Below, piece after piece: positions 25,501 through 38,401 of a stretch of 64,000 nucleotides of DNA. Position 1 is the first letter of the stretch, and each line of letters starts with the position of its first letter. Where the stretch lies: positions 62,001 to 126,000 of the forward strand of contig JAWQEG010000470.1 of NCBI GenBank assembly GCA_033782935.1. Direction: 5' to 3'. The DNA is from Petrolisthes cinctipes. Lineage: Eukaryota > Arthropoda > Malacostraca > Decapoda > Porcellanidae. Made by a program: the position numbers and the translations under genes. The notes under the pieces were generated by a model. It did no database searches and had not been told where the DNA came from. It saw nothing but the letters and a program-made list of their open reading frames with translations.

Positions 25501-27286
25501 ATGAATCAAGAGTCAGTATTAATATTTCCTTGGGTCACATCTGGAGAGAGAATTAGGAGTGCTAGTTGTAAAAGGCAGAAGTGTGAAGCACTGTATGGTC
25601 ACTGTCTTGAATTTCCTACCCAGCCATGATGAATGAAATGATGGCTTACTGTTTTGTTTACATACTGGTTAAACATGAGAATTATACTGTGTATTTATTA
25701 GTGTGTCAACAAGATAGTAACCCATCTCACAAAGTTTGTAGATTGCATTACTAACACTTCACCAGTCCTGGACATAATTATTAGAAATTATGGATTGCAA
25801 CTTCTGTACATTCATGATAGGAGTATAGCAATGGAGTATATGTTTACTAGTATGTTTAATGGGCATTCCAGGTTACCGCTGCTCATATTCTTCAGTTTGT
25901 AGTAATACAGGATAAACATCAGGGAAGAGATCATCTACGACTGCAAAAAAATGGGCGAGACTCCTAAGCCGTCCAACTCCACAAGGGAATATAAGGACGA
26001 TAAACGAAATGATGATGATTACTGTATTATTAACATTCCACAAAATAGATATACATTCCTTGTTTCCTTTTTTTTTATGTGCCAAATTTTTCTTTTCATT
26101 TTAGCCAAAGTTTCAGGTATGACAGACTGTTTACGGTGTTTTCAGGTTCCATGCTCTTTAATGGGAGATATTTTCAAATTGGAGACAATGATTCATTCAA
26201 CCTGTGCAACAAAAAAGACCACTTGAAGTCTAGTTTGTTTCTCTGCATATTTTGGAGGAATTGGGAACTTTCAGTTTGTTTACATCAGTTTATCCCCTCA
26301 ATAGCAATTTTACTACATATTGTGACATCAGTCAATTGAAAGAATGATACACTTGCTCCCTGCACTCCCTCTCATATCATAAGCTGTTGCTTCATTCCTC
26401 TCATACTTGTCTTTACATTCCTTATGAATAACATTGGACATCTATTAAATTACTTTGCAAAATATTTCAAATACACTTTCTGTGATACAGGATAATTTAG
26501 GATAAAACATTAATAGTTTTTCTAGAAACAACAAACATGTCCAAAGTGTTGAGCATTTTGTTCGTTGTTAACTATACAGTATACTTCTCTTCAAGAATCA
26601 GAAATCTCTGGTTCTCATTACAACCATTATTAAACATATAATAAACACCTGCCTTTGCTGATTCCACATTACTGTACTGTATTCATGCCAAAGAGTACTA
26701 GCATATTTACAGGAGAGTATGATGTAGTAAGCTGATGACTACAATACTCTTAATGTTAGCAAGATGAGTGAAGTAGCAAAGTAATCAAGGGTAAAGTCAT
26801 TAATCAAGCAATGTAATCAAGGGTAAAGTCATTAATCAAGCAAGAGCAGCATTAATCAATATTGTTTATTTTATCTCAGTGATGTTGAGTAAGTACAGTA
26901 TTTGATACCCAGAGCAGTTTTTTTTAGATGTTGCCAAGTGTAAATTTTGTATAATATGAGTAACAATATAAATGCTAAAAGATGTTATATTTTATTACCT
27001 TCCAAAGTTTTCAGGACCAGTACCAACTAATTATCCGGGGCTAGGGTGCTAGATCTTGGTGCATTATTATATTTATTTTATTGTCAGTGCAATCTGAATG
27101 TCTTCAGTTTTTTAATGTTTATTCCATTAAATGTGATCAGCCCAAAGGAAAATGGTTGCAAGTGCTATGAACCTTCTGTTGTATTGTATTGTTAAATAAA
27201 AAAATACAGTATTTAGTTAATGGTCTGAATAATAAGTTCATTTTGCCTCATTATCTTATTGAAATAACTTAAAGATTCTCCATCAG

Positions 27287-27434
27287 ATCCATAAATTTCC
27301 TTACACTGCACCATTTCCTTTGGCCGCCTCAGTATTAGTGTATGGAAGCCCAGGTTGCAGGTTTGCCTTTGGAACCATCACTTCACAACCAGATGATGTA
27401 GAGAAGTCAAGTCTGCGCCATTCTACGGATCACA
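27287..27434 (+). other. Unassigned exon-like open frame with strong donor
   Basis: A plus-strand frame of 49 codons reads through FPYTAPFPLAASVLVYG and PGCRFAFGTITSQPDD and stops at a strong splice donor (ACAGTAAGT at 27434/27435). A weak acceptor (CATCAG) precedes 27287 and another (CCTCAG) lies near 27331. I do not recognise the peptide and no partner exon was found on the plus strand, so it could be a chance frame or part of an unannotated transcript beyond XPO6. Confidence 0.25.
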
Positions 27435-28258
27435 GTAAGTACTGTACTATCAAATGCATTGTACTGTAATGTATCATTGTAGCTTTTACCATTGGCTAAA
27501 TATTAAGGTGTGAAGTGAGTGCTTTGAATGTCGGTTGGGTAAAATTCACAGGCTATCTCCCAAATTAGCCCCAGTTCCAGGAGTTAAAAAATTGCTGTTG
27601 ATTTTATTCACATTCGACCATTATCTACCCATATTCATGTTATTTATCCTATTCAAAACCAAAAAATAACAATTATGTTTAAGCCAACACCAGATTATAC
27701 TCAAAGAAAGGATAAGTTACCTAGCCTTTGCAAAAAAGTGAAATGGATTTGATGATTCTGGGGACCCTCAAGAGTTAGGATACCCCATCCAAACCTTTAT
27801 TGAACTAACAATATTTTGGTTATCACCAGATTATCTTATAATATTGATGAAATACTGCTCAGTACAATTCATATGTGGGTAAGGAATGCATTAGGCTACA
27901 TGCTATGTTTATGATTTTGTGTTCAGCTCCTGCTGCTGGTAAGCATTGTGAAAAGGGTAGACTTAAATTTTCAGTCTGTGAGCAGCTTACTTCATTATTA
28001 AGACACCAGCAATGCCTTTTTATGGCTGGTAATTGAAATTTTTATGGCATTCAATAATGGATAATAATAATGCACCTCTCAAAATATACTTCATAGTAAA
28101 TACTGTAGTAAGGGTGTACTGTTTTGTATATTAAAAAAAATGGAGTGCATCTGTGGGCAACATATGAAGATGATTTTATAATACTTTTTAAAAAATTCAC
28201 TTCTCAATGTGTTTAGGAGAAAATATAAAATATACTAAAGTATTAATCCTGAGGAATA

Positions 28259-28264
28259 TTTTAT
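28259..28264 (-). terminator. Candidate polyadenylation signal for MON1
   Basis: TTTATT on the plus strand gives AATAAA on the minus strand about 160 bp after the MON1 stop codon. Confidence 0.45.
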
Positions 28265-28423
28265 TTGAAGAATCATAAAACTAGATTACCATGTTAATAT
28301 ATCAAATATATTTACATTATTCACATTAAATATCAAGGAGAATCACAAATAGTAAGACAGGAAATCTGGAGATCATATTTGTACATACTGACCAGGAACA
28401 TTATCATGCATGTCACATACAAA

Positions 28424-31400
28424 TTAAAAAGTTGGAGAACTTAGAATGAATAACCTGTTTTCATCATTCTTTATCCACCTGAGGAGTTTATTTATATATA
28501 CAATAGCATTTTGCTTGGTCACCAGAGGCTCCAATGCTGCATACAGCTCAAAATCCTTTGTTACCTGAAAGTACAAAATAAAATGAATAATACTGTAATT
28601 ACGTTTCAGTTACTTTTTTGCACAGTATTGCATATAGTCTACTACTGCAGCATCCTTATACCGTCCTGAGTAGTTGCCAGTGTGGATATGGATGGTGGGG
28701 TCAGGGGATGTTAGAACTATTACATGTATTAACTCTCACAAAATATTACAAATTGAACAGATTTTTCAGGTCATCATTGATCATGCGCTACACCAATATT
28801 TTCTGGAGTGAGTGTCCAGTATTATATTCTTCAAAGATGATAGATAACTAATCCATAGGTAACTTATGAACCACTAAGAAATTATATCAGATACAGTATA
28901 ACTGTTCCGTATTATTATCGAAATATCTCTGACTGATATCATATTCAACTGAAGGAAATGGAAAACCAGCAAGGTGATAAATACAGTAGATAGAAAATAA
29001 TGCATACCCATCCCAGAAGAGTGTGTGTGTCCATGACCAGATAAATCATCTTGAGGGGCCGTGCAGCTGAGTGAACTCGGTGATGCAGTAGCTGGTACAG
29101 TCCAAACACCCGTCGCTGTTCCTCATCACTCTCATACCTGACAACATCCATATATTGTATCGTGTTTGTGTACTCCATGAACTGTTAATTTTAACTTTCA
29201 AGCATAGCACATGCAGTGACTTCAGCTTTATCAACCAACACCTCCCTCCAATTAATTTATAACCCAGTTCCATGTCCCCTGCAGAAAGTGTTCTCAAACT
29301 GTGAGGAGCATCCCAAGGGATACACATTTAATATCACAAAACACCTTTATTTCTCAGTCCTATCTAATGGCAACTATTAATAAAATAAGTTATTTTTATG
29401 ACTCACGGAGGTGTGAACTGTGGGCAGGTAAACTGTGCTGTAGTCTTGGATTTGTAGAGGAAGTGTCTGAGTTCTGGTGCCCCTACAGCTTTCACAGTAT
29501 AAGCAGAAGAACGGATGGCGGTGTTTATCCCCTCCAGGCAGTGGTGTCTTCGTAACCTCTAATACCAGCACACACACAACATTAATCTCAAATTATTATG
29601 TCAAACATAAAAGAAAGCTTATATATAAAATGCAACAGTATATTTATCATTCTTTCTGTACTGGGCATTTAGATTATAGCTTGCATTCATAATCTTATGA
29701 CAACTTTTCTGTCACACTGTACTATATAGAATATCAAAAGGCATGATGAATCTTCCTATATTCCTAGTTTGCAACTCTCTATCTTTGAATTTAATATAGT
29801 ATACAGTACTACGGTATGTATCTGAACTCTGCGGCAGGCCATACAGGCCAATTAGAATAGGCACAATGCAAAAACATAACCACTGAATCTACCCAGTGCC
29901 CATTGTAAATAGACTATGTCACATACTCACATCAACAATCTTCTGTTTTGCCTCAGACAGAGTGAAGAATTGCTCCCGGTCCACTGAGAGCAGCAGGAGA
30001 CACGCCTCACAGTCATCAGCCAGGTACGACACATGTCCATACAAATATCCACTGAAACAACATAAAAAGACAGCTACACATCTAATATTTCATACATCAC
30101 TTAAAATGGAGGAGGCAATATGATTAAAAATTATACAGTAGTATAACAAAGTTACGTTTTCCATTTCCTTTTACGGTACTTGATCTATAACCATAATTCA
30201 TACAGAACCAAAATAATCAAAGAAGGAATCGCCCCTTCCTTCCTCTAAGACAATGGTTCCTACCTGGGGGTACATGGAAAAAATTCAAGGGGTCCATGGA
30301 TATTCTATATATTATTGTATTTTTATTTTAATGGAGTGAGGAAATATGCATTTCAGTATTAGTTCAAACTATACAATCCTTAAAACCCCAGCCAGGCAGT
30401 AACCTGGCCCCACTTACTACACTCTTAGGAATGACTTAGTACTCCCCCCGCCCCCCTCATCAATTGTGGTAGATGATGTCTCCAAGTAAGAATTTGGTTA
30501 AATGAGGAAAGAAGGCATAACTTTGCCCAAACCATTCCATAATTAGGCATTCCTGGAAGGGAGTAGGATATCAAAAACTTACTAATTAATTAATAGGTAT
30601 ATATTGTACAATACTTTATATAAGTTCACATCAAAGCAACAAAACATATGACTGAGAACTAACTTAGGGTCAAATTTTGGCAGACAAATGGGCATCCAAT
30701 TTTCACTGGTCTTGAGAGATTCTGTAGCATTGACGAGATTGAAAAGGAGGTGAAGATCAGCTGGATGGAGGAGGAACTTCTTCATACGGACTAGAGAGAT
30801 GAGCTGGTTTTGGCAGATTATCAGCCCAAACACAAGGTTCTGTAAGAGTACAAGGAATTAATAACCAAGAAGTCATAGTTCTTATCATCAAGATAATATT
30901 TTCTATTTTACCAAACTTTGGGAGATCCAGGTTCAAGGAAAGACAACAAGGCTAAGTTTCAGATTATAAGGATAGAACACCCAGAAATTCTCAACACTAC
31001 AACAACCATGCTTATTCAGTTTGTATATGGATGGAATGATACAAGAACTTGTTAGTGGGAGCTTAGACATTGTGAGTTTGAAAGGGGTAGTGAAAGTAGC
31101 TCATTTCATTAAATATTCTGTTCCTCTCTCTCACCATTCCTTCAGGTCAGTTCCAAGGACTTTAATGTAACTCACCTTTATTTTTGAACAGTACTGGATA
31201 ATGGTCTGTGTGATTGTTTCCCGGATGGAGGTGGCAAGAGGGAGGCACTGGACACCCCCCAAGAGGAAGGAAGGGTGGTAGTCCAACATATTAAGGAGGT
31301 TGTCCAGCAGACGTTCGGTTCCACCCAGTAAATGGCGAAAGTCATAATTGCGTCGTTTTTCAAACATCCGTGTCAAGGCAGATGCTGTTAGTACACTTAT

Positions 31401-34250
31401 AATCTGGTTATGCACATAACTGTAAAGACAACATAAGTAGAGACTATAAATATAACTCATCATGCTATACTGTACTAACCATAAACATTCCATGTCTTTC
31501 AAAGCTGCTAATGGTTATATCAATGCATGGTGGACCTCTATTTCTACACTTTGTGTTTTTTCAACTCCCCATGTCCTTGGTATATGAGAAGGGGACAAAT
31601 TTACAGATGCTACTCATCACAAATAATAAAACAGTTCTCCATTATCTTGTTCACATTATCAACTGAAGTAGAATTCAGAATGAATATACTGTATCTGATT
31701 TTTTTTGTCTTTACTGCCAGCAAAATATCTCTTTGGCACCCATAAATTTTTGTCATCATATTTTATGAATGTCATACAAATATGTTATTAGTATTCAAAC
31801 ACCTTTTATGAAACAATGAGCTACATGGGTTATGGCCTGGTATGGTTCTGCCACAGTTACTGAGATGTACTACCATGTCTTATAAGACAAATTTCTGTAC
31901 ATATCTTGCAAACAGTACTGTACACAAAAATGAAATGCTATACAGTATGAGGCATAGTAAAATACACACATATATAATGGGCTCTCATCCCATGAAATGG
32001 GGACAGCCATGCCATGCAGCACATAAAAAGAAAATGTATCAATGTGAAGGGATTTTATAGCTGTAACCCTCCTTACAGAGACTTTCAGTTCCTATGCATA
32101 GTACATTGAACAAGAATAGCTGTAATATGTTCTCATAGATGTTTTGTATATCTTACGTGAGCTGCATGAAGAGCTGAGGTATGCTGGCCATGGAGTGTGA
32201 AACTGCCACCAAGATGAGTGGAGACTTGACCAGGAAAACAAATTTGTGGTCCCCTGACACAATGCATCGGATCACATCATCACTATCCGCCACAAATGAC
32301 ACCAGTGCTTGCATCAGTCCAAACAGTGTCACCAGTCTATCTTCCTTACCATACCTGAGGCCATATTATTCTTTAAATTACTGCTACCTATACTGTACTA
32401 AAAATATGCAACATTCACTGTAATATGTCATGTAATACAGGAGAGGTATAGTCTATAAGGCATAAATACAGAGTAATATTATATCATGTATGATACAATA
32501 TAATCATTAACACACCATCTCGTTATTTTCAAGGTGTAGTGGGCTTATTATATATTATAATTATATCTTGTGTACATGGCAGGTCCTTCCTTACCTTGTA
32601 TATATTGGTTTGCCTGATTCACTGAGTATGAAGATGTGTTTTTCTTTTTGTAGCCAATCAACACTTTGTAGATACTCCTCATCCACATCATCCTCATCTT
32701 CATCATCATCATCATTATGTTGTGGTATTACTGGTACATTTTCTGCCTCCACCTTGCACACAACATCTTCTACTGTCATGTCTCCCATATTACCAACCAA
32801 GTCATTATCCTGCGACACAGAAAATGTACTAAAAATATAAGATTGTTACAGAAAAATAATCTCATCACAATGAAATTAATTTTAGTATCAGCTATCCCAC
32901 ATATATTTTTCTAATGTTTTAACCTCAAGACTGTGTAGCCGGACTCATGAAGCCTTAAGATTATTAGGTGAAGCTTTGAGATGTTGGTGTGCTTCATACA
33001 AGGTTAACAGAAGCCTTGGAAAACATTTGGTGGTCTTCATATGAGGGACTGAGTGTAAAATGAAGTGGTAGATACACGTAAGTTTTCATGGTATTTATTG
33101 TAGCAGTGTTGCCAGATCCGGCTAGGTCCCAGTATTTTGGCCCGGTCATTTTCTGTACTTTACCACAGTTATTTCCCGGTAGTTTGCCCAGGTTAGGTCC
33201 CGGTAGTCTGATGCAGTCTAGGTTAGGTCAGGTAAGGTCAGGCTAATTTCAAAATGCCCCATTTGAATATGCCCTATCTTGTAAATGGGGCATTTGCAGA
33301 GAAAATAGTCTTAGAATGGTCTAAATAAGTAGGTAATGAAGGTAGAAAAACCGTACCCAATAACGGTAATTCATTCAATATTTACCGTTTTCATTGTATA
33401 ATTATCCAGGGTTTATTGGGAAAGCATTTTGTGGTCTTCAATGAGTGTAAAATGAAATGGTGGACACACGTAATATATTAACTGTATAATGGCAAATGCA
33501 CGTAATTTATTCATTGTATAATTATCGAAGGTCTAAAGCATAATACTAATTATTTTTATTTAGCCACCTGTTCCCTCTGCACCTTCCTGATGGGTGATTC
33601 ACACGTAATTTATTCACTGTATAATGGTGATTCACACGTAATATATTAACTGTATAATGATGAATACACGCAATTTATTCACTGTATAATGGTGGTACAC
33701 GTAATATATTAACTGTATAATGATGAATACACGCAATTTATTCACTGTATAAAAGTGATTCACACGTAATATATTAACTGTATAATGATGAATACACGTA
33801 ATTTATTCACTGTATAATAGTGATTCACACGTAATATATTAACTGTATAATGATGAATACACGCAATTTATTCACTGTATAATGGTGATTCACACGTAAT
33901 ACATTAACTGTATAATGATGAATACACGCAATTTATTCACTGTATAATGATGAATACATATAACTAAGTAAGTTAGCATAATACTAATGAGTTTATTCAC
34001 CCACCTGTTCCCTTTGGACCTTCCTGATGGGTGATTGAGGTCCCACCACCTCGTCAGCCTCACCTCCTTCTCCAGGAGTAACTTTCTGTGTGTCCAGGTC
34101 ATGATTACACTCATCAAAACTATCTGTATTAACCAGCATTACCTCACCACTAACCCCAGGTGTATCATCTTTTAATTCATCACTAATAACACCCTCTATA
34201 TCTGTTGGTGCCACTACTGTCTCACCCACAACAACACTTCTCTCCGCCAT
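28424..34250 (-). CDS. MON1: Vacuolar fusion protein MON1, complete gene of 9 coding exons
   Basis: MON1 with CCZ1 forms the exchange factor that activates Rab7 on endosomes and drives the Rab5-to-Rab7 switch. Coding exons on the minus strand: 34250-34005, 32809-32595, 32354-32157, 31419-31176, 30839-30664, 30051-29931, 29558-29407, 29137-29008 and 28564-28424. Phases join throughout, giving 540 residues, the usual size. The N-terminus (about residues 1-135) is acidic and poorly conserved, with a D/E run in exon 2. The first longin domain starts at about residue 138 (KHIFILSESGKPIYTRYG). Later landmarks are LVSFVADSDD, FVFLVKSPLILVAVS, RRNYDFRHLLGGTERLLDNLL, FLLHPADLHLLFNL, LPKFDPN, LRHFLYKSK, LYQLLHHRVHS and the C-terminal longin segment ending RLFILSSPTF. 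All match the MON1/SAND family order. Confidence 0.95.
33090..33386 (+). mobile_element. TTAGG-type MITE in MON1 intron 1
   Basis: The copy starts GGTATTTATTG and ends GGTAATTCATTCAATATTTACC. The interior has GTGTTGCCAGATCCGGCTAG, CCCGGTAGTTTGCCCAGG, a GTTAGGTCAGGTAAGGTCAGG stretch and AATGCCCCATTTGAATATGC. About 17 bp of the left inverted end are missing. It is oriented opposite to the MON1 gene. Confidence 0.85.
33395..33970. repeat. Minisatellite of paired 32/33-bp monomers in MON1 intron 1
   Basis: Monomers alternate between an ACACGTAATATATTAACTGT type and an ACACGCAATTTATTCACTGT type, each followed by ATAATGRTGAAT or ATAATGGTGATTC, making a higher-order unit of about 65 bp. The densest part is 33597-33950. 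It ends just downstream of MON1 exon 1. Confidence 0.88.
33560..33602 (-). pseudogene. Partial duplicate of the MON1 exon 1 / intron 1 junction
   Basis: On the minus strand this segment again encodes SPIRKVQREQ and is followed by a GT (GTGGCT), as at the true junction near 34005. The two copies differ by substitutions that leave the peptide unchanged (GTC to GTG, CAA to CAG). Surrounding intron sequence (AGCATAATACTAAT) is duplicated too. The copy is cut off upstream, where it runs into minisatellite sequence. Confidence 0.75.
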
Positions 34251-34757
34251 GATTCAGTGTTACCAACAATGTCCAGCAGATTATTTAGTACTATTTAGGA
34301 GCTGTTCATCTTTTCAACAGCATCCCATTTTATATAATTATTGTCTTCCTTGTTTAGTGATTGGTTTGTTGTTACGGGTTTTTAAATTTTATTCTTCTTT
34401 TCTCTTCTCTTCACAACTCAAGCATGTATAGTCATATATTAATTAACTGCGTTTGTTAAACAAAACTAGGAGAATTCTTTATTTTAACGAGTATTCTTTA
34501 ATAGCATGGTTCTGTTCTAATTTTGCTTGCTCTATTTTTATCCTTATTATTTGTTTGTTAATTTAGGTTTTGTAGTAGTGCACACTCATGTAGTTACATC
34601 CAATACCTCCATGGTTACATCAAATAAATTACCAAAATAATCACACATTCCCGTGGGTAGATGATTAAAAGAGGGGTAACTTGCTCTTACTGAAGTTATT
34701 ATGAAATGACTATCATTCATGCCTGCGCAAACTAGGTGACTGTGCAATAATTTAAAT
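34251..34757. other. MON1 upstream region
   Basis: The 5' UTR and promoter of MON1 should lie here. No TATA box or exon boundary stands out. Confidence 0.4.
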
Positions 34758-36375
34758 TTGCCACACACTAGCAAGAAGACTAAAAGCAGTCACACCACAC
34801 ATTATCAAGGAATTGAGAAACTTTTATCTGAGGTAGACATACACAAAGCGATTGGACCAGACAATATACCCTGCAGGATATTGAGGACTAACGCTAGCGT
34901 TCTTGCCCCTGTCCTGCAGGTTATATTCTCACAGACTTTACAGACCGGTGAACTCCCTCAAGACTGGCTTTTGGCAAATGTGACCCCAATTTTTAAATCG
35001 GGAGACAAAACCCTTCCCATTAATTATAGACCTATTTCACTTACCTCAGTCCCCTGCAAAATTTTAGAACACATAATTCATAGACACATAATGGACCACT
35101 TTGATAGGCAAAATATACTGACTGACAATCAACACGGTTTTCAGCCTAAACGCTCGTGTGAGACGCAGCTACTCATGACATCTTGCAGTCCCTCAATGAC
35201 ACAAAAATTAGACAAGTTGACGCCATAGTATTAGACTTTGCCAAAGCCTTCGACAAAGTCCCTCACCAAAGACTACTACACAAATTAGAATTCTATGACA
35301 TACAGGGACAACTCATTCACTGGATTAGAACGTTCTTGACTACCAGAAAGCAACGTGTAGTTCTTGACGGTAGTCAGTCTCCACCTGTTCCTGTGACCTC
35401 TCGGGTACCCCAGGGCACTGTCCTGGGTCCCCTTCTCTTCCTTTCATACATTAATGACCTCCCACTCTCACTTTCCTCTACCACTAGACTCTTTGCAGAC
35501 GATAGCTTAGTTTATAGACCGATTAAAGATAGGAATGACTGCCTTCGACTACAGGACGACCTAACTGCACTTGAAGACTGGGAAGTCAAGTGGCAGATGA
35601 CATTTAGACCAGACAAATGCCATCACATCCGTTTTACCCGTGCCCATAATGTCATTCCATATACATACCAACTACACAACACCAACCTCAACACAGTCAC
35701 TTCCCACAAATACTTGGGCGTCCACATCTCAGCGGACATGAGGTGGAACACACACATAGGTAGCATCAGCGCCAAAGCTAGTAGGGTCCTGGGGTTCTTG
35801 CGCAGGAACCTCAGCAGGTGTAACACAGACATCAAAATTATTGCGTATAACACTTTCGTTCGGCCACATTTAGATTATTGCGACACCGTCTGGGACCCAC
35901 ACACTTACAATAATATCAATAAATTAGAGTCCATACAAAACAAAACTGCAAGATGGGCCAGACGTGATTGCAGACACACTACATCAGTCACTTTGCTTAA
36001 ACAAGACACAAAACTAGACCCATTAGTAACACGAAGACAGATACACAGACAACAGATGATATACAAAATCACAAACAAGTTAGTTGACATAGACAAAGAC
36101 ACATATCCACACCCTACAAGTATACGATCCACTAGAGGCAGCCACAACTTAAAATACCATACATACCAGACAAGCACTGATATATTTAGGCACTCATTCT
36201 TTCCCCGCAGCATCCAAGAGTGGAATCATCTCCCATCTCATGTAGTTAATAGCCCAACCTCCTTCCTAATCCTACCCTGGATCCCTAAATCCCCCGCACA
36301 ACCCCCGCATATTATGCCGCCCATGAGCGGCCCTCTGCGGGACCCTAAACTTGAACTTGAACTTGAATCATATAT
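34758..36375 (+). mobile_element. Jockey-like non-LTR retrotransposon, 5'-truncated
   Basis: The reverse transcriptase reads in two frames: 34758-35228 (fingers region, KAIGPDNIPCRIL, NYRPISLTSVPCKILEHIIH, NQHGFQPKRSCETQL) and 35183-36397 (DFAKAFDKVPHQRLLHKL, SRVPQGTVLGPLLFLSYIND, RLFADDSLVY with the catalytic DD, and a C-terminal domain KYLGVHISADMRWNTHI to RSIQEWNHLPSHVV). A frameshift near 35170 separates them, and another near 36258 changes the C-terminus relative to the copy at 54288. The endonuclease and ORF1 are absent. The 3' end carries the short repeat TTGAACTTGAACTTGAA, typical of elements that end in a microsatellite. No longer able to encode a whole protein. Confidence 0.9.
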
Positions 36376-36527
36376 CACTGTACAAGCGTGTGATTGACGA
36401 AAAGCTTGTTGGATATAATGGTTAAGTCATTTGCGCAAACCTTCAATCACACCCTCACAAGACGGTTATGCCTGCACAACAACCCAGTTTGTGCAGGCAT
36501 GATTGATAGTCAAGTCTTATAATATGG

Positions 36528-36645
36528 TTCAAGTTCAAGTTCAAGTTGTGGGTCCCGCTGCCCGCAGAAGGCCGCTCATGGGCACCATAATATGCGGGGG
36601 TTGTGGGGAAAGAATGAGTGCCTAAATATATCAGTGCTTGTCTTA
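36528..36645 (-). mobile_element. Short inverted fragment of the Jockey-like LINE 3' end
   Basis: On the minus strand this matches the 3' end of the element just to its left, down to the TTGAACTTGAACTTGAA tail. About 100 bp are missing between CATTCTTTCCCC and ACAACCCCCGCATATT, at a point where both sides share CCCCGCA, so the loss may reflect microhomology. Confidence 0.78.
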
Positions 36646-36831
36646 CTTGTTACTTGTTGGATATTCTATGCCCCGCTCCACCAGCAGATGGTGCTCCGCA
36701 GGGCCTCTCTCTATATTACTAAACACTATAATCACTTGTAATACTCATATCATCCGTGTCGTAACACTCAGCAAACAGATGTGTTTTCAGTCTTTTCTTA
36801 AAAATCGTGCAATTTTCACTACTCCGGACAT

Positions 36832-38401
36832 TTAACATGGCAATCCATTAAAGAGCCTTGGTGCACACCTTTCAAACGCTCTGAAACCCATTGTCAGATT
36901 ACTCCTTGGCTCATTTAACCTGTATTGATCATCACTATGCCCGAGTTCCATTGAGGTATTTACTTGAAAACCTCTTGAAAGATTCATCAAGTACTCCGGT
37001 TTTCCAAATTTTAATGCTCGGAATATTAGAAGACATATCTTGTAAACAATCCTCGCCTTTATTGGTAACCAATGTAAGTCAATGAGTGCTGGAGTTATCC
37101 TCTCACAAGATGGAAGACCTTTAATTAATCTTGCTGCTCTGTTCATTACGTTTTGCAATGTTCTTAACCGATAGTCTGGCAAACCATAATATAGGGAATT
37201 GCAGTAATCCAGTCTGCTTATGACAGTTATGAAGAAGCATCTTCACGGTATCCTGATCTAAATATTTTCTAGCAAAAGCAATGTTCCTCAAGTGGTAACA
37301 AGAAACTTTCACCACTTGATTAATTTGAGCTTCGAAAGAGAGATTTTCGTCTAGCAGCACTCCTAAGTCTTTCACTTTGTTTCTTACATCCAGCGTACTA
37401 CCATGCAATCGTAAGCTTGAGATGTCCAATCTTCTAAGATTGGCCTTCTTTCCAACGACCAAACACTCAGTTTTACTTGGATTTAGCTTGAGTTGTTTCA
37501 AATCCATCCAATCCTTAATATCGGACATAATAACACTCAAATTCACCTCTGCATCCACCACATTATTAATTTTATAGATATATAAAACTGTGTATCATCA
37601 GCAAATAGTTTGAAGTTGGCCCCATGTTTCTCTAGTGTATGTGATAGTTTGATAGTGTAGATACAGAAGAGAATAGGACCCAATACACTCCCCTGAGGGA
37701 CTCCTCTTCGCAGGGGTTTATTTCTTGAAAAGGATTTCCCAACCTGTACACAATATTTTCTATCTTTTAAATAACTTTCCAGATAGACCAGTGCATTCCC
37801 CTCAACACCTATAGACTTTAAATCATCTAGGAGTATACTATGCACTACTGTGTCAAATGCAGCACTCAAATCAAACATAATAAGAACACAACACTTTCTA
37901 AGTCTCAGTTGAGTATAGCTGCCTATATGCAGACTGACTATCAGGTATAGCCTTCACCTCATTCAAGTGATGCCATAACTGATCTAAAATTACATATTCA
38001 ATCACTTTTGATAAAAAGGTCAGATTTGATACTGGTCTATACGAACTTAGACTCTGAGGATCAAGGTTGCCTTTTACAATAGGCTTGATAATAGCCAATT
38101 TCTCACTCTCCGGAAAAACATTGTTATCAAAACTTAGGTTAATAATTTGCAGGAACACTTTAAAAATGTCGTCTACATTTTTACTCGTTATAACATCCGA
38201 TACAGGTAACGGATCATTATCGCAATGAGTTAATTTCACTCGTACAATTTCATTCATCTTGGCCATACCGATGTTTTGAAAGCAAAGTAATTTGCTCTCA
38301 GACATTTGAGTATGTCTATGCATCACATTCAAACCACTTCCTGGAAAGCTTTCTACTATAGTTGCTATTTTACTGTAAGAATTTTTTTGCAAGCACTTCA
38401 T
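36832..38401 (-). pseudogene. LINE ORF2 reverse transcriptase segment, frameshifted
   Basis: Four overlapping frames together cover the RT: 38401-37898, 37878-37543, 37561-37121 and 37182-36832. The catalytic FADD is intact at about 37590. The last piece (RTLQNVMNRAARLIKGLP, LHWLPIKARIVYKICLL) is the conserved C-terminal tail of CR1-like proteins. Confidence 0.82.

Larger units (their letters stand above)
21000..27286. other. Intergenic region between convergent XPO6 and MON1
   Basis: No exon with family support was found. It contains an (AT)n tract at 22482-22512, a poly-A run at 25465-25498 and a direct duplication of about 34 bp at 26780-26846 (ATCAAGGGTAAAGTCATTAA twice). It may include long alternative 3' UTR sequence of XPO6. 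Confidence 0.45.
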
